Under the pieces are notes generated by a model. That model saw nothing but the letters and a program-made list of their open reading frames with translations, did no database searches and was not told where the DNA came from. Positions 17,162-25,900 of a stretch of 64,000 nt of DNA are shown piece after piece. Position numbers and translations under genes: made by a program. Within the stretch, counting starts at the first letter, position 1. Each line of letters opens with the position of its first letter. Source of the stretch: Verrucomicrobiota bacterium (lineage in GTDB: Bacteria > Verrucomicrobiota > Verrucomicrobiia > Chthoniobacterales > Terrimicrobiaceae). Location of the stretch: positions 26,125-90,124 of the forward strand of contig JAPLTG010000011.1 of assembly GCA_026398255.1 (NCBI GenBank), read 5' to 3'.

Positions 17162-17800
17162 ATGTCATCAGAATACTCACCGAGCGGTTCACGCCGCTCG
17201 CCGCGACGCGGCGGAGGGCGCCGTCAAGATCGCCCGAACCGCACGCCCCGCTCCACACAGCAACACGAAAAACCTGCTAAAAAAGAGACCTCCTTGATCT
17301 CGAAGATCATCGGCTTCTTCACCGGCAAAAAAGACGAACCCGAGCGTCTCGCCCGCACGGAACGCACCGAACGCGAACGCCGTCCCCGCTCCTCCGAAAA
17401 CGACTCCAACGAGCGCGCCCCGCGCGAGCGGAGCAGCCGTTCTGAGCGCCCGACCGGCATGCGCTCACCCGAAGTCGTCGAGGTCACCTCGCCGCGCCTC
17501 TATGTGGGCAACTTGTCGTTCGACGCCGCCGAGAGCGATCTCTTCGAACTCTTCAACGGAGTGGGCAGCGTCCAGAATGTCGAGATCGTCGTGAACCGTC
17601 ACACGATGCGCTCAAAGGGATTCGCCTTCATCCAAATGCAATCCATCGATGAGGCCAAGCGCGCCGTCACCGAACTCCACGACAAGGAGTTCATGGGCCG
17701 CAAGCTCGTCGTCAGCGGAGCCAAAGCCGTCGAGGAGCGTCGCTCCGAGCGCCAGCAGGAATCGGCCGCTCCCGCCGAGCCCGCCGCCGCCACTGAATAA
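17162..17800 (+). CDS. RRM-domain RNA-binding protein
   Basis: A 212-residue protein. Residues 1-105 are a highly charged, Arg/Ser/Glu-rich disordered region with a short segment SLISKIIGFFTGKK. Residues ~110-190 form one RNA recognition motif with RNP2 LYVGNLS and RNP1 SKGFAFIQM. The C-terminus is a Glu/Ala-rich tail. Bacterial RRM proteins occur in cyanobacteria, Verrucomicrobiota and others, and some are cold-induced; the RNA targets here are unknown. The start was put at ATG 17162, where the RS-rich region begins after the long leader. miaA overlaps or abuts its 3' end. Confidence 0.8.
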   Translation: MSSEYSPSGSRRSPRRGGGRRQDRPNRTPRSTQQHEKPAKKETSLISKIIGFFTGKKDEPERLARTERTERERRPRSSENDSNERAPRERSSRSERPTGMRSPEVVEVTSPRLYVGNLSFDAAESDLFELFNGVGSVQNVEIVVNRHTMRSKGFAFIQMQSIDEAKRAVTELHDKEFMGRKLVVSGAKAVEERRSERQQESAAPAEPAAATE

Positions 17801-18725
17801 GAAAAACTCAAACGCCGAAAGGCCCCGTCCGGTCATCGTGACGGGGCCGACCGGTGTCGGCAAATCCTCCCTCGCCCTGGCACTCGCCGAGCGCCTCGAT
17901 GGCGAAATCCTCGGAGCTGACGCCTTCCAGATTTACGCCGGGCTACCTGTTCTCACCGCCCAGCCTACCCCCGAACAACTCGACGCCGTTCCCCACCACC
18001 TCGTGGGTTTTTTGGATTTGAGCGAAAATTTCGACGCCGCACGCTACGCCAAGGCCGCACGCGAAACCCTCGCCGCCATTTCCTCGCGCGGCAAACTTCC
18101 TATCCTCGTCGGCGGCACCGGCCTTTACCTGAAAGCCCTCACCCACGGCCTCGCCGAAATGCCCCCCGTCGATCCCGACCTCCGCGCGAGGATTTCCGCC
18201 ATGCCGCTCGCCCAAGCGGTCGAGGAATTGGGAAAAGCCGACCCCGCCTGTCTGGCAACACTCGACCTGAAAAATCCCGTCCGCGTCCACCGCGCCCTCG
18301 AGATCGTGCTTCAAACCTCACGCCCGCTCGCGGAATTGCGGGGCACCTGGAAAAATCCCTCCAACGATTTTCGCGGCCTCGTGCTCACTCGCGAACGCGA
18401 GGATTTGCGGGACCGCATCGAGGCGAATGTCGCCCAAATGCTCGCCGGCGGAGCGATCGAGGAAGTCCGCCATGCCGCCAACCGCGCTGGAGACGGCGCC
18501 CGCCGGGCGATCGGGTTTCGCGACATCGAGGAATTCCTCGCTGGCAAAACCTCCCTCGACGCCTGCCGCGAGGCGATAGCCACTGCGACGAAACGCTACG
18601 CCAAGCGCCAATTGACCTGGTGCCGCACGCAATTTCATTTTCCCTCACTCGATTTGAGCACCCTCCCCCAACCCGAATCCGCCCTGTCGCGAGCCCTCGA
18701 AATCCTCGCGGCCCAAGCCCCATGA
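17793..18725 (+). CDS. miaA: tRNA dimethylallyltransferase
   Basis: A ~310-residue enzyme that adds a dimethylallyl group to A37 of UNN-decoding tRNAs. The P-loop is VIVTGPTGVGKSSLAL, followed by GADAFQIYAGLPVLTAQP, in which the expected DSxQ substrate motif reads DAFQ. YAKRQLTWCR near the C-terminus is also typical. The start is unclear. The only in-frame ATG is at 17649, inside the RRM gene with a 152-base overlap, while a GTG at 17839 would delete the first beta strand. I drew it from a CTG at 17793 that overlaps the RRM stop. The family call is secure. Confidence 0.85.
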   Translation: MNKKNSNAERPRPVIVTGPTGVGKSSLALALAERLDGEILGADAFQIYAGLPVLTAQPTPEQLDAVPHHLVGFLDLSENFDAARYAKAARETLAAISSRGKLPILVGGTGLYLKALTHGLAEMPPVDPDLRARISAMPLAQAVEELGKADPACLATLDLKNPVRVHRALEIVLQTSRPLAELRGTWKNPSNDFRGLVLTREREDLRDRIEANVAQMLAGGAIEEVRHAANRAGDGARRAIGFRDIEEFLAGKTSLDACREAIATATKRYAKRQLTWCRTQFHFPSLDLSTLPQPESALSRALEILAAQAP

Positions 18726-19777
18726 TCCCCGCCACCGAGCGCGTCATTCTGGTCGGACTCGAGCACGAGGGCGTCTCGCGCTGGGATTTGCAGGACTCGC
18801 TGGAGGAACTCCGCCTGCTCGCCGATACCGCCGGGGCGAAGGTCGTGGATACGGTCATCCAGCGGTTAGACAAACCCACTGCACCTTTCTACATCGGCAA
18901 AGGCAAGGCCGAGGAAATCGCCAAATCCTCCAAAGAAAAACAGGCGACCTCCGTGATTTTCGACGATGAGCTATCGCCCGCGCAGAGCCGAAATCTCGAA
19001 GAAATCATCCACCGGAAGGTCATCGACCGCAGCCAGCTGATCCTCGACATTTTCGCCGCCCGGGCGCGCACCCGCGAGGGCCGCCTGCGCCACAACTGGC
19101 CGTTCATCTCGCTCGTGGGCTACACGAATGCCGGCAAATCCTCCCTCCTCAACCGGCTCACCGGCGCGACCGTCGAGGCCCGCGATCGGCTTTTCGAAAC
19201 GCTCGATCCCACCACCCGCCAGCTGACGCTGCCAAACCATCAGAAGGTGTTGCTCACCGACACCGTGGGTTTCATCCGCAAGCTCCCGCACACGCTCATC
19301 GAATCCTTCAAGGCGACTCTCGAGGAGGTCCAGTTGGCGAACCTCCTCCTGCATGTGGTGGACCTCTCCCATCCACGCCACGCCGACCAGATCGAAGCGG
19401 TGGATGCCGTGCTCGGCGAACTCGATGCCAAGGGCAAGCAGACGATCATGGTTTTCAACAAATGCGATCTCGTCACCGACCCCGAGATCGTTCAGGCCAA
19501 CCTCGCGCGCCATCCCGGCAGTGTGGCGGTCTCGGCCCGCACCGGCGATGGCATGCCACAACTCATACAGGAACTCGAAATCCGGCTGGCTGCTTGGCGG
19601 ATGCAGGGGCGTTTCGAGATTCCGCTCACCGAGCAGGCGCTGCTCGCGGAGATTCACCGTGTCGGCCATGTTCTGGATTTGAAATACGGCGAAGCCAGCG
19701 CCATGATCACGGCACACATCCCACCCGAGTTGATCGGCCGGTTGTCGAAATACGACGCCGGTTTGCCCCAAAAATGA
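18722..19777 (+). CDS. hflX: GTPase HflX with shortened linker
   Basis: A 351-residue ribosome-associated GTPase. The N-terminal domain is present (APFYIGKGKAEEIA, FDDELSPAQSRNLEE, DRSQLILDIFAARARTREG). The G domain has G1 LVGYTNAGKSS, G3 DTVGF, G4 NKCD and G5 SART. In other HflX proteins ~80 residues of coiled coil, including the GGxGLRGPGE-type motif, lie between RTREG and the G domain. Here RTREGRL (114-122) runs straight into RHNWPFISLVGYT. The frame stays open, so this is an in-frame deletion or an assembly collapse. It overlaps miaA and the rlpA-like gene by four bases each. Confidence 0.85.
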   Translation: MIPATERVILVGLEHEGVSRWDLQDSLEELRLLADTAGAKVVDTVIQRLDKPTAPFYIGKGKAEEIAKSSKEKQATSVIFDDELSPAQSRNLEEIIHRKVIDRSQLILDIFAARARTREGRLRHNWPFISLVGYTNAGKSSLLNRLTGATVEARDRLFETLDPTTRQLTLPNHQKVLLTDTVGFIRKLPHTLIESFKATLEEVQLANLLLHVVDLSHPRHADQIEAVDAVLGELDAKGKQTIMVFNKCDLVTDPEIVQANLARHPGSVAVSARTGDGMPQLIQELEIRLAAWRMQGRFEIPLTEQALLAEIHRVGHVLDLKYGEASAMITAHIPPELIGRLSKYDAGLPQK

Positions 19778-20283
19778 CCCGAGTCTTTTTCCAAATCACC
19801 GCCGCGCTCGCCCTCCTGGCCTTCCTCTCCGGCTGCCAATCGGTGAAGGAAACCTTCGAGCGCATTCCCGGCAAGGAATCCCATGTCTATGTGGACGCCC
19901 CCATCAAGCCCGAGACCGGAATTGCCTCCTGGTATGGCGGACGCTGGATCGGCCGCCTCACCGCGAATGGCGAGACCTACCGCCAAGGCGATGTCACCGC
20001 CGCGCACAAAAAACTCCCCTTCCACACGCCGGTGCGGGTGACGGATTTGAAAACCGGTAAATCGGTCGTCGTCCGTATCAACAACCGCGGGCCGTTCGTG
20101 CGGGGGCGCATCATCGACTTGAGCGTCGTCGCCGCCAAGCAACTCGGCACCTACGATCGCGGCATCGCCAAAGTGCAAATCCAAGCCCTCCGCGAAATTC
20201 CCGTCATGCGCTACCCGAACATGCGAGCGATCCCCCGCAAACCGGCCGCGAAGCCGGCTCCAACGCCGACCCAAGAGCCGTAA
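19774..20283 (+). CDS. rlpA: RlpA-family septal ring lipoprotein
   Basis: A 169-residue lipoprotein. A signal peptide ends in the lipobox LSGC (lipidated C21). The double-psi beta-barrel domain follows: GIASWYGGRWIGRLTANGE, PFHTPVRVTDLKTGKSV, RINNRGPFVRGRIIDLS. In Pseudomonas, RlpA is a lytic transglycosylase acting on naked glycans at the septum; some homologues are inactive. There is no SPOR domain, and the C-terminal ~30 residues are a Pro/Ala-rich tail. Its ATG overlaps the hflX stop. Confidence 0.82.
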   Translation: MTRVFFQITAALALLAFLSGCQSVKETFERIPGKESHVYVDAPIKPETGIASWYGGRWIGRLTANGETYRQGDVTAAHKKLPFHTPVRVTDLKTGKSVVVRINNRGPFVRGRIIDLSVVAAKQLGTYDRGIAKVQIQALREIPVMRYPNMRAIPRKPAAKPAPTPTQEP

Positions 20284-20307
20284 AGACAACCGTGCGCCCT
20301 TCTGGCT

Positions 20308-20850
20308 TCAGCGGGCGGCGAGCGGGTGGCTGATTTTGGGGAGGACGCGGGAGGTTTCGACTTCGACTTCGCGCTCCATGCCGAGGATTTCGAGGAGGAC
20401 TTTCACGCGCTCTTGGGCGGGGAGGACTTGGGTAACCAGGGCGCGGAGTCCGGTGAAGGGGCCTTCGAGCAACTGCACCTCTTCGCCGACTTGAATGATG
20501 GTCGGGATTTCGATGGTTTCCTGGTCGACCACGGAGGCGCGCAGGCCGGCGACGATCTCGTCAGGAACGACGGAGGGGATTCCGCCGAAGCGGACGATGG
20601 TGCTCACGCCAAGCGTGCCTTGGACACGGCGGTGCTGGGCGCGGTAGTTGAAGTGGGCGAAAACATAGCCGGGGAACATGGCCTCGGTGACCTTCACCTT
20701 GCCGCTGCTCCGGGCCCTCTCGAACCGGATCATCGGGCAGAAGACCTCAATGCCGACATCGCGCATGAGCATCCGACGGGCGGCGGATTCGCTGCGGGGC
20801 TTGGTTTTCACGCAGAACCACCGGAGTTCCTCGTCTTCGAAATGCGTCAT
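20308..20850 (-). CDS. NusG/RfaH-family transcription elongation factor
   Basis: A 180-residue NusG paralogue. The NGN domain (residues ~8-105) has WFCVKTKPRSESAARRML and MFPGYVFAHF. A C-terminal KOW-type domain contains VQLLEGPFTGLRALVTQVL. CVKTKP and the length of the N-terminal domain place it nearer RfaH or other specialised NusG paralogues than housekeeping NusG. Such factors stop pausing and termination in particular long operons, often for envelope polysaccharides. It lies downstream of the ribosomal-protein terminator, on the same strand, and the target operon is not identifiable. Confidence 0.78.
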   Translation of the reverse strand: MTHFEDEELRWFCVKTKPRSESAARRMLMRDVGIEVFCPMIRFERARSSGKVKVTEAMFPGYVFAHFNYRAQHRRVQGTLGVSTIVRFGGIPSVVPDEIVAGLRASVVDQETIEIPTIIQVGEEVQLLEGPFTGLRALVTQVLPAQERVKVLLEILGMEREVEVETSRVLPKISHPLAAR

Positions 20851-20910
20851 GGCCCTAATTTCAGAAATGGGTTGGCGGCTGGCAAGTGCGGGCTATTCCG
20901 TGGGCAAAAG

Positions 20911-20942
20911 AAAACGCATCCCACCGGAGCGGGATGCGTTTT
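20911..20942 (-). terminator. Intrinsic terminator at the end of the ribosomal cluster
   Basis: A perfect 12-bp stem AAAACGCATCCC / GGGATGCGTTTT with an 8-base loop lies 31-62 bases beyond the rpsD stop. On the leftward strand the hairpin is followed by a T-rich run. It marks the end of the operon, before the NusG-like gene. Confidence 0.85.
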
Positions 20943-20972
20943 GCATTTGGCGGGAAAGCCAAAAGCGCGGGA

Positions 20973-21584
20973 TTAACGCGCGTAAAGTTCGACGACGAGT
21001 TGTTCGTTGACGATGGGATTGATCTCCTCGCGGGAGGGGATGCGGACCATGGTGCCGCTGAGGTTTTCCTTATCCACGAGCAGCCAATCGGGAACGGTGA
21101 CGATCTGCGTGAGTTCGACACCGCGCTTGCCGAGGCGCTTGGATTTTTCGCTCTCCTTAACGGCGACGACATCGCCGGCCTTGAGGTTCATCGAGGAAAT
21201 GTTGGTCTTGCGGCCGTTGACGGTCACATGGCCGTGGCCGACCATCTGGCGAGCTCCACGAAGGGTTTTCGAGAAGCCCATTTTTTGAACGACATTGTCG
21301 AGGCGGGTCTCGAGGAGTTGGAGCAGGATCACGCCGGTGACGCCACGACGGCGGCTGGCGATCTCGAAGTAGCGGCGGAACTGGCGCTCGAGGACTCCAT
21401 ACTGGTGGCGGAGTTTTTGCTTTTCAGCGAGGGCGATCGAGTAATCGGTCTGCTTGCGGCGTGAGCCCTTCGGGCCGTGTTGGCCTGGAGGATAGCTTTT
21501 ATTTTCGAAGGCCTTCGGCGATCCGCCGAGGAACACGCCATAGCGGCGGCTGATTTTGGTTTTGGGTCCGGTGTAACGAGCCAT
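20973..21584 (-). CDS. rpsD: 30S ribosomal protein S4
   Basis: 203 residues, the usual length. It begins MARYTGPKTKISRRYG, has the S4 RNA-binding domain (QMVGHGHVTVNGRKTNIS), and lacks the N-terminal zinc cysteines (C-minus type). It nucleates 30S assembly on 16S rRNA. It is the last gene of the cluster; rpoA and rplQ, which usually follow it, are absent. Confidence 0.95.
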   Translation of the reverse strand: MARYTGPKTKISRRYGVFLGGSPKAFENKSYPPGQHGPKGSRRKQTDYSIALAEKQKLRHQYGVLERQFRRYFEIASRRRGVTGVILLQLLETRLDNVVQKMGFSKTLRGARQMVGHGHVTVNGRKTNISSMNLKAGDVVAVKESEKSKRLGKRGVELTQIVTVPDWLLVDKENLSGTMVRIPSREEINPIVNEQLVVELYAR

Positions 21585-21631
21585 TTTTAATTTTTCAGTT
21601 GGAAGTTTTCAGTTGGAAGTTTTCAGGAACG

Positions 21632-22225
21632 TCAGACGCGGCGCTGTTTTGGCGGGCGGCAACCGTTGTGCGGGATCGGGGTGACATCACGGATGGTGGT
21701 GACATCGAGACCGATCGCTTGCATGGCGCGGACGGCGGACTCGCGTCCGGAGCCCGGGCCTTTGACGCGGACTTCGACTTCCTTGAGGCCGTGGCCCATG
21801 GCTTGGCGGCAGGCGTCCTGCGCGACCATCTGTGCGGCGTAGGCGGTGCTTTTGCGGGAGCCCTTAAAGCCGCATTTGCCGGCGCTGGACCATCCGATCA
21901 CACCACCACGGAGGTCGGTGATGCTGACGATGGTGTTGTTGAAGCTGGCTTGCACATGGGCAATGCCCTGGGTGACGCCTTTGCTGCCCTTGGCCTTGAC
22001 GACCTTGATCGGCTCGATGGTGTCATCGAGGGAGATGCTGGCGGCGGAAGGGGCTCCGGATGTGGGTGCGGCGGTTTCTGCGGCGGCTTTTTTGGCTTTG
22101 GGCGCGGCTTTTTTGGCAGGCGCTTTTTTGGCAGGCGCGGCTTCCGCTGTTGCGGCGGGCGCAGGGGCCTCCGTAGCGGCTGGGGCGGCTGGCTCGGCGG
22201 CGGGTGTTTGGTTTTCTTCGCTCAT
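21632..22225 (-). CDS. rpsK: 30S ribosomal protein S11 with long N-terminal extension
   Basis: 197 residues against ~129 in most bacteria. The S11 core starts near residue 80 ([19 protein letters not shown], then [10 protein letters not shown] at the end) and is intact. Residues 1-75 are an Ala/Pro/Glu tract followed by Lys-rich [17 protein letters not shown] repeats, resembling a histone H1-like tail. S11 lies on the platform near the E site, so the tail could reach mRNA or the surface. The start is at the first ATG after the rpsM stop. Confidence 0.93.
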   Translation of the reverse strand: MSEENQTPAAEPAAPAATEAPAPAATAEAAPAKKAPAKKAAPKAKKAAAETAAPTSGAPSAASISLDDTIEPIKVVKAKGSKGVTQGIAHVQASFNNTIVSITDLRGGVIGWSSAGKCGFKGSRKSTAYAAQMVAQDACRQAMGHGLKEVEVRVKGPGSGRESAVRAMQAIGLDVTTIRDVTPIPHNGCRPPKQRRV

Positions 22226-22244
22226 GATGATTTAAAATGCGGGA

Positions 22245-22640
22245 TTAGACTTTGCCGGCCTTGGCATCCTTGTTGCGCTGGACGCCGACGGTTTTGCGAG
22301 GGCCTTTGCGGGTGCGGGCGTTGGTGCCGGTGCGCTGACCGCGAACGGGCAGGCCGCGGCGGTGGCGGATGCCACGGTAGCAATTGATCGCCTGAAGGCG
22401 CTTGAGATTGCCTTGAACCTCGCGGCGGAGGTCACCTTCGATCGGAATTTTATTGGCGTTGATCGCGACGATGATGGCGTTCAGTTGTTCGGGCGAAAGA
22501 TCCTTGGCACGGATGTTGGGATCAATGTTGGCCTGTTCGAGAATTTTTTTCGAGTTGCTGGGGCCCAAGCCGTAAATATACGGCAGGGAGGCTTCGATGC
22601 GTTTGTCGCCGGGAATGTCTACTCCAAGTAAGCGGGGCAT
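22245..22640 (-). CDS. rpsM: 30S ribosomal protein S13
   Basis: 131 residues. [18 protein letters not shown] opens the protein, the helix-two-turn-helix is intact, and it ends with [16 protein letters not shown]. It contacts the 16S head and tRNA in the P site. The start at ATG 22640 is the family N-terminus; it lies 25 bases after the rpmJ stop. Confidence 0.95.
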   Translation of the reverse strand: MPRLLGVDIPGDKRIEASLPYIYGLGPSNSKKILEQANIDPNIRAKDLSPEQLNAIIVAINANKIPIEGDLRREVQGNLKRLQAINCYRGIRHRRGLPVRGQRTGTNARTRKGPRKTVGVQRNKDAKAGKV

Positions 22641-22665
22641 TTTTGATTTTTTTCTGGTTGCGGGC

Positions 22666-22779
22666 TTAGCCCTGTTTCTGTTTGTGGCGCGGATTTTTGC
22701 AAACCACGCGGATGACATTGTTGCGGCGAACGATTTTGCACGCTTCGCACAATCTTTTTACTGAGGCTCGGACTTTCAT
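22666..22779 (-). CDS. rpmJ: 50S ribosomal protein L36
   Basis: A 37-residue protein read directly from the minus strand. It starts [15 protein letters not shown] and ends [12 protein letters not shown]. The zinc-ribbon ligands C11, C14, C27 and H32 are present (C-plus type). Its ATG overlaps the infA stop by four bases (ATGA), and it lies before rpsM as in many bacteria. Confidence 0.93.
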   Translation of the reverse strand: MKVRASVKRLCEACKIVRRNNVIRVVCKNPRHKQKQG

Positions 22780-23027
22780 TTTCTTCTTTTTGGTTGATGT
22801 GACGACGAATCCTTGTGGCGGTAGGTGATGCGGCCCTTGGTCAAATCGTAGGGCGACATTTCCAACATGACACGGTCTCCAGGGAGAATGCGAATGAAGT
22901 GCAGACGCATTTTCCCGGAGATATGAGCAAGCACGCGATGACCGTTTTCCAGTTCAATCCTGAACATAGTGTTCGGCAGCAACTCGACAACCTTGCCATC
23001 TACTTCGATAGCGTCTTTGGTGGCCAT
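22776..23027 (-). CDS. infA: Translation initiation factor IF-1
   Basis: An 83-residue S1/OB-fold protein. Motifs are [20 protein letters not shown] and [15 protein letters not shown], typical of IF-1. It is ~10 residues longer than usual because of a basic [10 protein letters not shown] tail. The start at ATG 23027 gives the standard [13 protein letters not shown] N-terminus and overlaps the end of map by 28 bases. Confidence 0.93.
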   Translation of the reverse strand: MATKDAIEVDGKVVELLPNTMFRIELENGHRVLAHISGKMRLHFIRILPGDRVMLEMSPYDLTKGRITYRHKDSSSHQPKRRK

Positions 23028-23764
23028 GTCAATACTTCGGGTTGATGGTCTGTGACCAGAACGGTGTGCTCGAAATGCGCGGAGGGCTGCCCGTCGGCGG
23101 TGACGGCGGTCCACTTGTCAGGAAGGATGCGGACTTTTTCGGTTCCCAAATTGATCATGGGCTCGATGGCGAGGGTCATGCCGGCTTTGAGTTTTGGGCC
23201 GACGCCGCGTTTTCCAAAATTGGGAATCTGGGGATCTTCGTGAAGGCGGCGACCGACGCCATGTCCAACAAATTCGCGAACGACGCTGAAGCCATTTTTT
23301 ACGGCCTCGGTTTCGACGAAATTGGAAATGTCACCGACGCGATGTCCGGGCCGGGCAAGTTCCACAGCGCCGCGCAAAATCCGCTCGGTGACTGCGAGGA
23401 GTCGCTCGGTTTCGGGGGCGATAATTCCGACGGCGACGGAGGTGGCATTGTCGCCAATCCATCCATCACGAATGATGCCGACATCCATTTTGACGATGTC
23501 ACCATAGGAGATGGGCCGGGAACCGCCGATGCCATGAACGACCTCTTCGTTTAGGCCGATGCAAATGTGGCCGGGGAATTTTTTATAGCCGAGAAACGCG
23601 CTCTTGACTCCAGCCTCCGACATCAATTGGGAGGCGCGGTGGTCGACCTCTCCGGTGGTCACGCCAGGAGCGATCATCTCGACGAGATTTTGCAAAATCC
23701 AAGCGGCGGTCTCTCCTGCTTGGCGCATTTTTTCTATTTCGTGAGGCCGCTTGATCGGAATCAT
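23000..23764 (-). CDS. map: Type I methionine aminopeptidase
   Basis: A 254-residue metalloprotease that removes initiator Met. The five metal ligands fit the pattern: Asp in VKMDVGI, Asp in [11 protein letters not shown], His in [14 protein letters not shown], Glu in LAIEPMI and Glu in HFEHTVLVT. It lies between secY and infA as in many bacteria; adk, often between secY and map, is absent. Confidence 0.95.
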   Translation of the reverse strand: MIPIKRPHEIEKMRQAGETAAWILQNLVEMIAPGVTTGEVDHRASQLMSEAGVKSAFLGYKKFPGHICIGLNEEVVHGIGGSRPISYGDIVKMDVGIIRDGWIGDNATSVAVGIIAPETERLLAVTERILRGAVELARPGHRVGDISNFVETEAVKNGFSVVREFVGHGVGRRLHEDPQIPNFGKRGVGPKLKAGMTLAIEPMINLGTEKVRILPDKWTAVTADGQPSAHFEHTVLVTDHQPEVLTWPPKTLSK

Positions 23765-23855
23765 TGGCGGGAAATGAGAGGCTTCAGAGAAATTTCGCCG
23801 GGGGACGAAGGGACGGTCAAGTCAGCGAAGTTTTTCAAGGCCGGAAAAAGCGAGG

Positions 23856-25364
23856 CTAGAAACGCGACGCGAAATAAATAGTCACGCCGGCGATGACCAG
23901 GATGCCCAAGGCGGCATACATCCACACGAGGGTCTGGTCGTTGAGAGCCTGCCCGCCGCTGAGACGGCTACGGGATTCCTGCGCGCTGCGGATTCTGCCC
24001 TTGCGGAGAAATCCATCATAATGGCGCTGGAGCAGGTGGGTTTCCACCTGACGCATCGTATCAAGCACGACACCGACAATGATCAGAAGGCCTGTGCCGC
24101 CGAAAAATTGGGATGTCATGTAGGGGACTTGCATGCTTTGGCTGAGCAACTGCGGAAGAACAGCAATACCGGTGAGGAAGATGGCGCCGGCAAAAGTGAG
24201 GCGCGTCATCGTGTAATCGAGGAAATCCGCGGTCGGCTTGCCGGGACGAACGCCGGGTATGAAACCGCCGTATTTTTTAAGGTCGTCAGCGATTTGAACG
24301 GGCTGGAACTGGGTTGCCACCCAGAAGTAGCTGAAAAAGAAAATCATCAGCGCGTAGAAGAGGTAATGGAGCCAACCGTAAGTGAGCAAGTTGGACAAAT
24401 CCTGAGCCCACCCGACACCTGGGAATGCCATGTTCAGGATCGTCGAAGGGAAAAGCAGGATGGCTTGAGCGAAAATGATCGGCATGACGCCGGCGTAGTT
24501 GACTTTCAGCGGCATGTATTGGGTCTGGCCGCCATAGACCTTCCGGCCGACCACACGCTTCGCGTATTGGACGCTGATTTTCCTCTGGGCTTGCGTCACG
24601 GCAATGACCGCTGCAATCACAAAGATCAAGAAGGCAATCATCAACACAAGAACAACCGGACTTACGGCGCTTTGGACCTCGGGACCGGAAGGAACAAATG
24701 TCCGCCACGCTTGGATCAAGCCCGCCGGCAGCTGGGCGAGAATACCCACGGTGATAATGATGGACATGCCGTTGCCAATGCCGCGCTCCGTGATCTGATC
24801 ACCAAGCCACATCAACAGCATGGTGCCCGATGTCATGGTGATGATCGTAATGATGTGAAAACCGATTCCAGGCGTCGAAACCAAGGGCAGACCAATCGCA
24901 TTGATCGTGTCCATGATACCTGGCAGGAATGGGTTTGCTTGGGGGTTCTCAAAGGAACGCGCCAAGAGGTAGGCTTGGAAAATGCAAAGCCCGATCGTGG
25001 TATATCGGGTGTATTGCATGATTTTTTGACGCCCACCATCCTCGCGGGAAAGTTTTCCAAGCTGAGGAATCACAGCAGTTAGCAGCTGCAACATGATCGA
25101 TGCGCTGATAAACGGCATGACGCCGAGCGAGAAAATCGCGCAATTGGAAAGAGCGCCGCCGCTGAAGAGGTTGAACAGGGCCGCGACACCGCCAGCCGTG
25201 GCGGCATCCGCTTGATCGATGAACCATCGGTGGAGAACCTCGGCATTCACGCCGGGGGTCGTGATGCACGAGCCAGCGCGAATGATAACGATCGCGGCCA
25301 AGGTGAACAGCACACGGGTGCGCAGTTCGGGAATTTTAAAAATATTGGCAAACGCGCTGATCAT
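23856..25364 (-). CDS. secY: Preprotein translocase subunit SecY
   Basis: 502 residues with ten predicted membrane helices. It includes the plug-region sequence after GSCITTPGVNAEVL, GVMPFISASIMLQLLTAVIP and the cytoplasmic RKISVQYAKRVVGRKVYGG loop. It forms the Sec channel with SecE and SecG. It is ~60 residues longer than E. coli SecY, mainly in periplasmic loops and a polar C-terminus. A 69-base gap follows rplO. Confidence 0.95.
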   Translation of the reverse strand: MISAFANIFKIPELRTRVLFTLAAIVIIRAGSCITTPGVNAEVLHRWFIDQADAATAGGVAALFNLFSGGALSNCAIFSLGVMPFISASIMLQLLTAVIPQLGKLSREDGGRQKIMQYTRYTTIGLCIFQAYLLARSFENPQANPFLPGIMDTINAIGLPLVSTPGIGFHIITIITMTSGTMLLMWLGDQITERGIGNGMSIIITVGILAQLPAGLIQAWRTFVPSGPEVQSAVSPVVLVLMIAFLIFVIAAVIAVTQAQRKISVQYAKRVVGRKVYGGQTQYMPLKVNYAGVMPIIFAQAILLFPSTILNMAFPGVGWAQDLSNLLTYGWLHYLFYALMIFFFSYFWVATQFQPVQIADDLKKYGGFIPGVRPGKPTADFLDYTMTRLTFAGAIFLTGIAVLPQLLSQSMQVPYMTSQFFGGTGLLIIVGVVLDTMRQVETHLLQRHYDGFLRKGRIRSAQESRSRLSGGQALNDQTLVWMYAALGILVIAGVTIYFASRF

Positions 25365-25433
25365 GCCTTGGAAGTCTTACCCAGCCAGAGGATCAGGATG
25401 TTCACAGATCGTTGGATCAAGGAATCGAACCGC

Positions 25434-25895
25434 TCAGGCGGCTTCGGCTTTCGGAAGGACAACCTTGCCTCCGGCTTTCTCGATTTTCGCGCGGGCGGAA
25501 TCGCTCACCTCGTCAACTTGAACAGTGAGAGCCTTGGTGATCTCGCCACGACCGAGGATTTTCACCCCGTCGAAACGGCCATTCACCAGTCCGAGTTTGC
25601 GAAGCGTTTCCTCGTTAACCACATCTCCAGCGGAGAATCTTTTCTCCAGCGTGTCGAGATTGACCACACCGTAAACGGTCTTGAACGCAGCGTTGTTGAA
25701 ACCGCGCTTGGGCAAGCGGCGGTAGAGTGGCATCTGACCACCTTCGAATCCGAGGCGGATCGAACCACCCGAACGGGCTTTTTGACCTTTGTGGCCTTTG
25801 CCCGAGGTTTTGCCTTTGCCGGAGCTTTCGCCAATACCGAGGCGCTTGCGGCGGTGCTTGGCACCAGGATTGGGTTTAAGAGTATGAAGTCTCAT
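25434..25895 (-). CDS. rplO: 50S ribosomal protein L15
   Basis: 153 residues. It starts MRLHTLKPNPGAKHRRKRLG with the typical GSGKGKTSGKGHKGQKAR basic loop. It binds 23S rRNA late in 50S assembly. It follows rpsE with five bases between, so rpmD (L30), normally found between them, is missing. Confidence 0.95.
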   Translation of the reverse strand: MRLHTLKPNPGAKHRRKRLGIGESSGKGKTSGKGHKGQKARSGGSIRLGFEGGQMPLYRRLPKRGFNNAAFKTVYGVVNLDTLEKRFSAGDVVNEETLRKLGLVNGRFDGVKILGRGEITKALTVQVDEVSDSARAKIEKAGGKVVLPKAEAA

Positions 25896-25900
25896 CGGAT

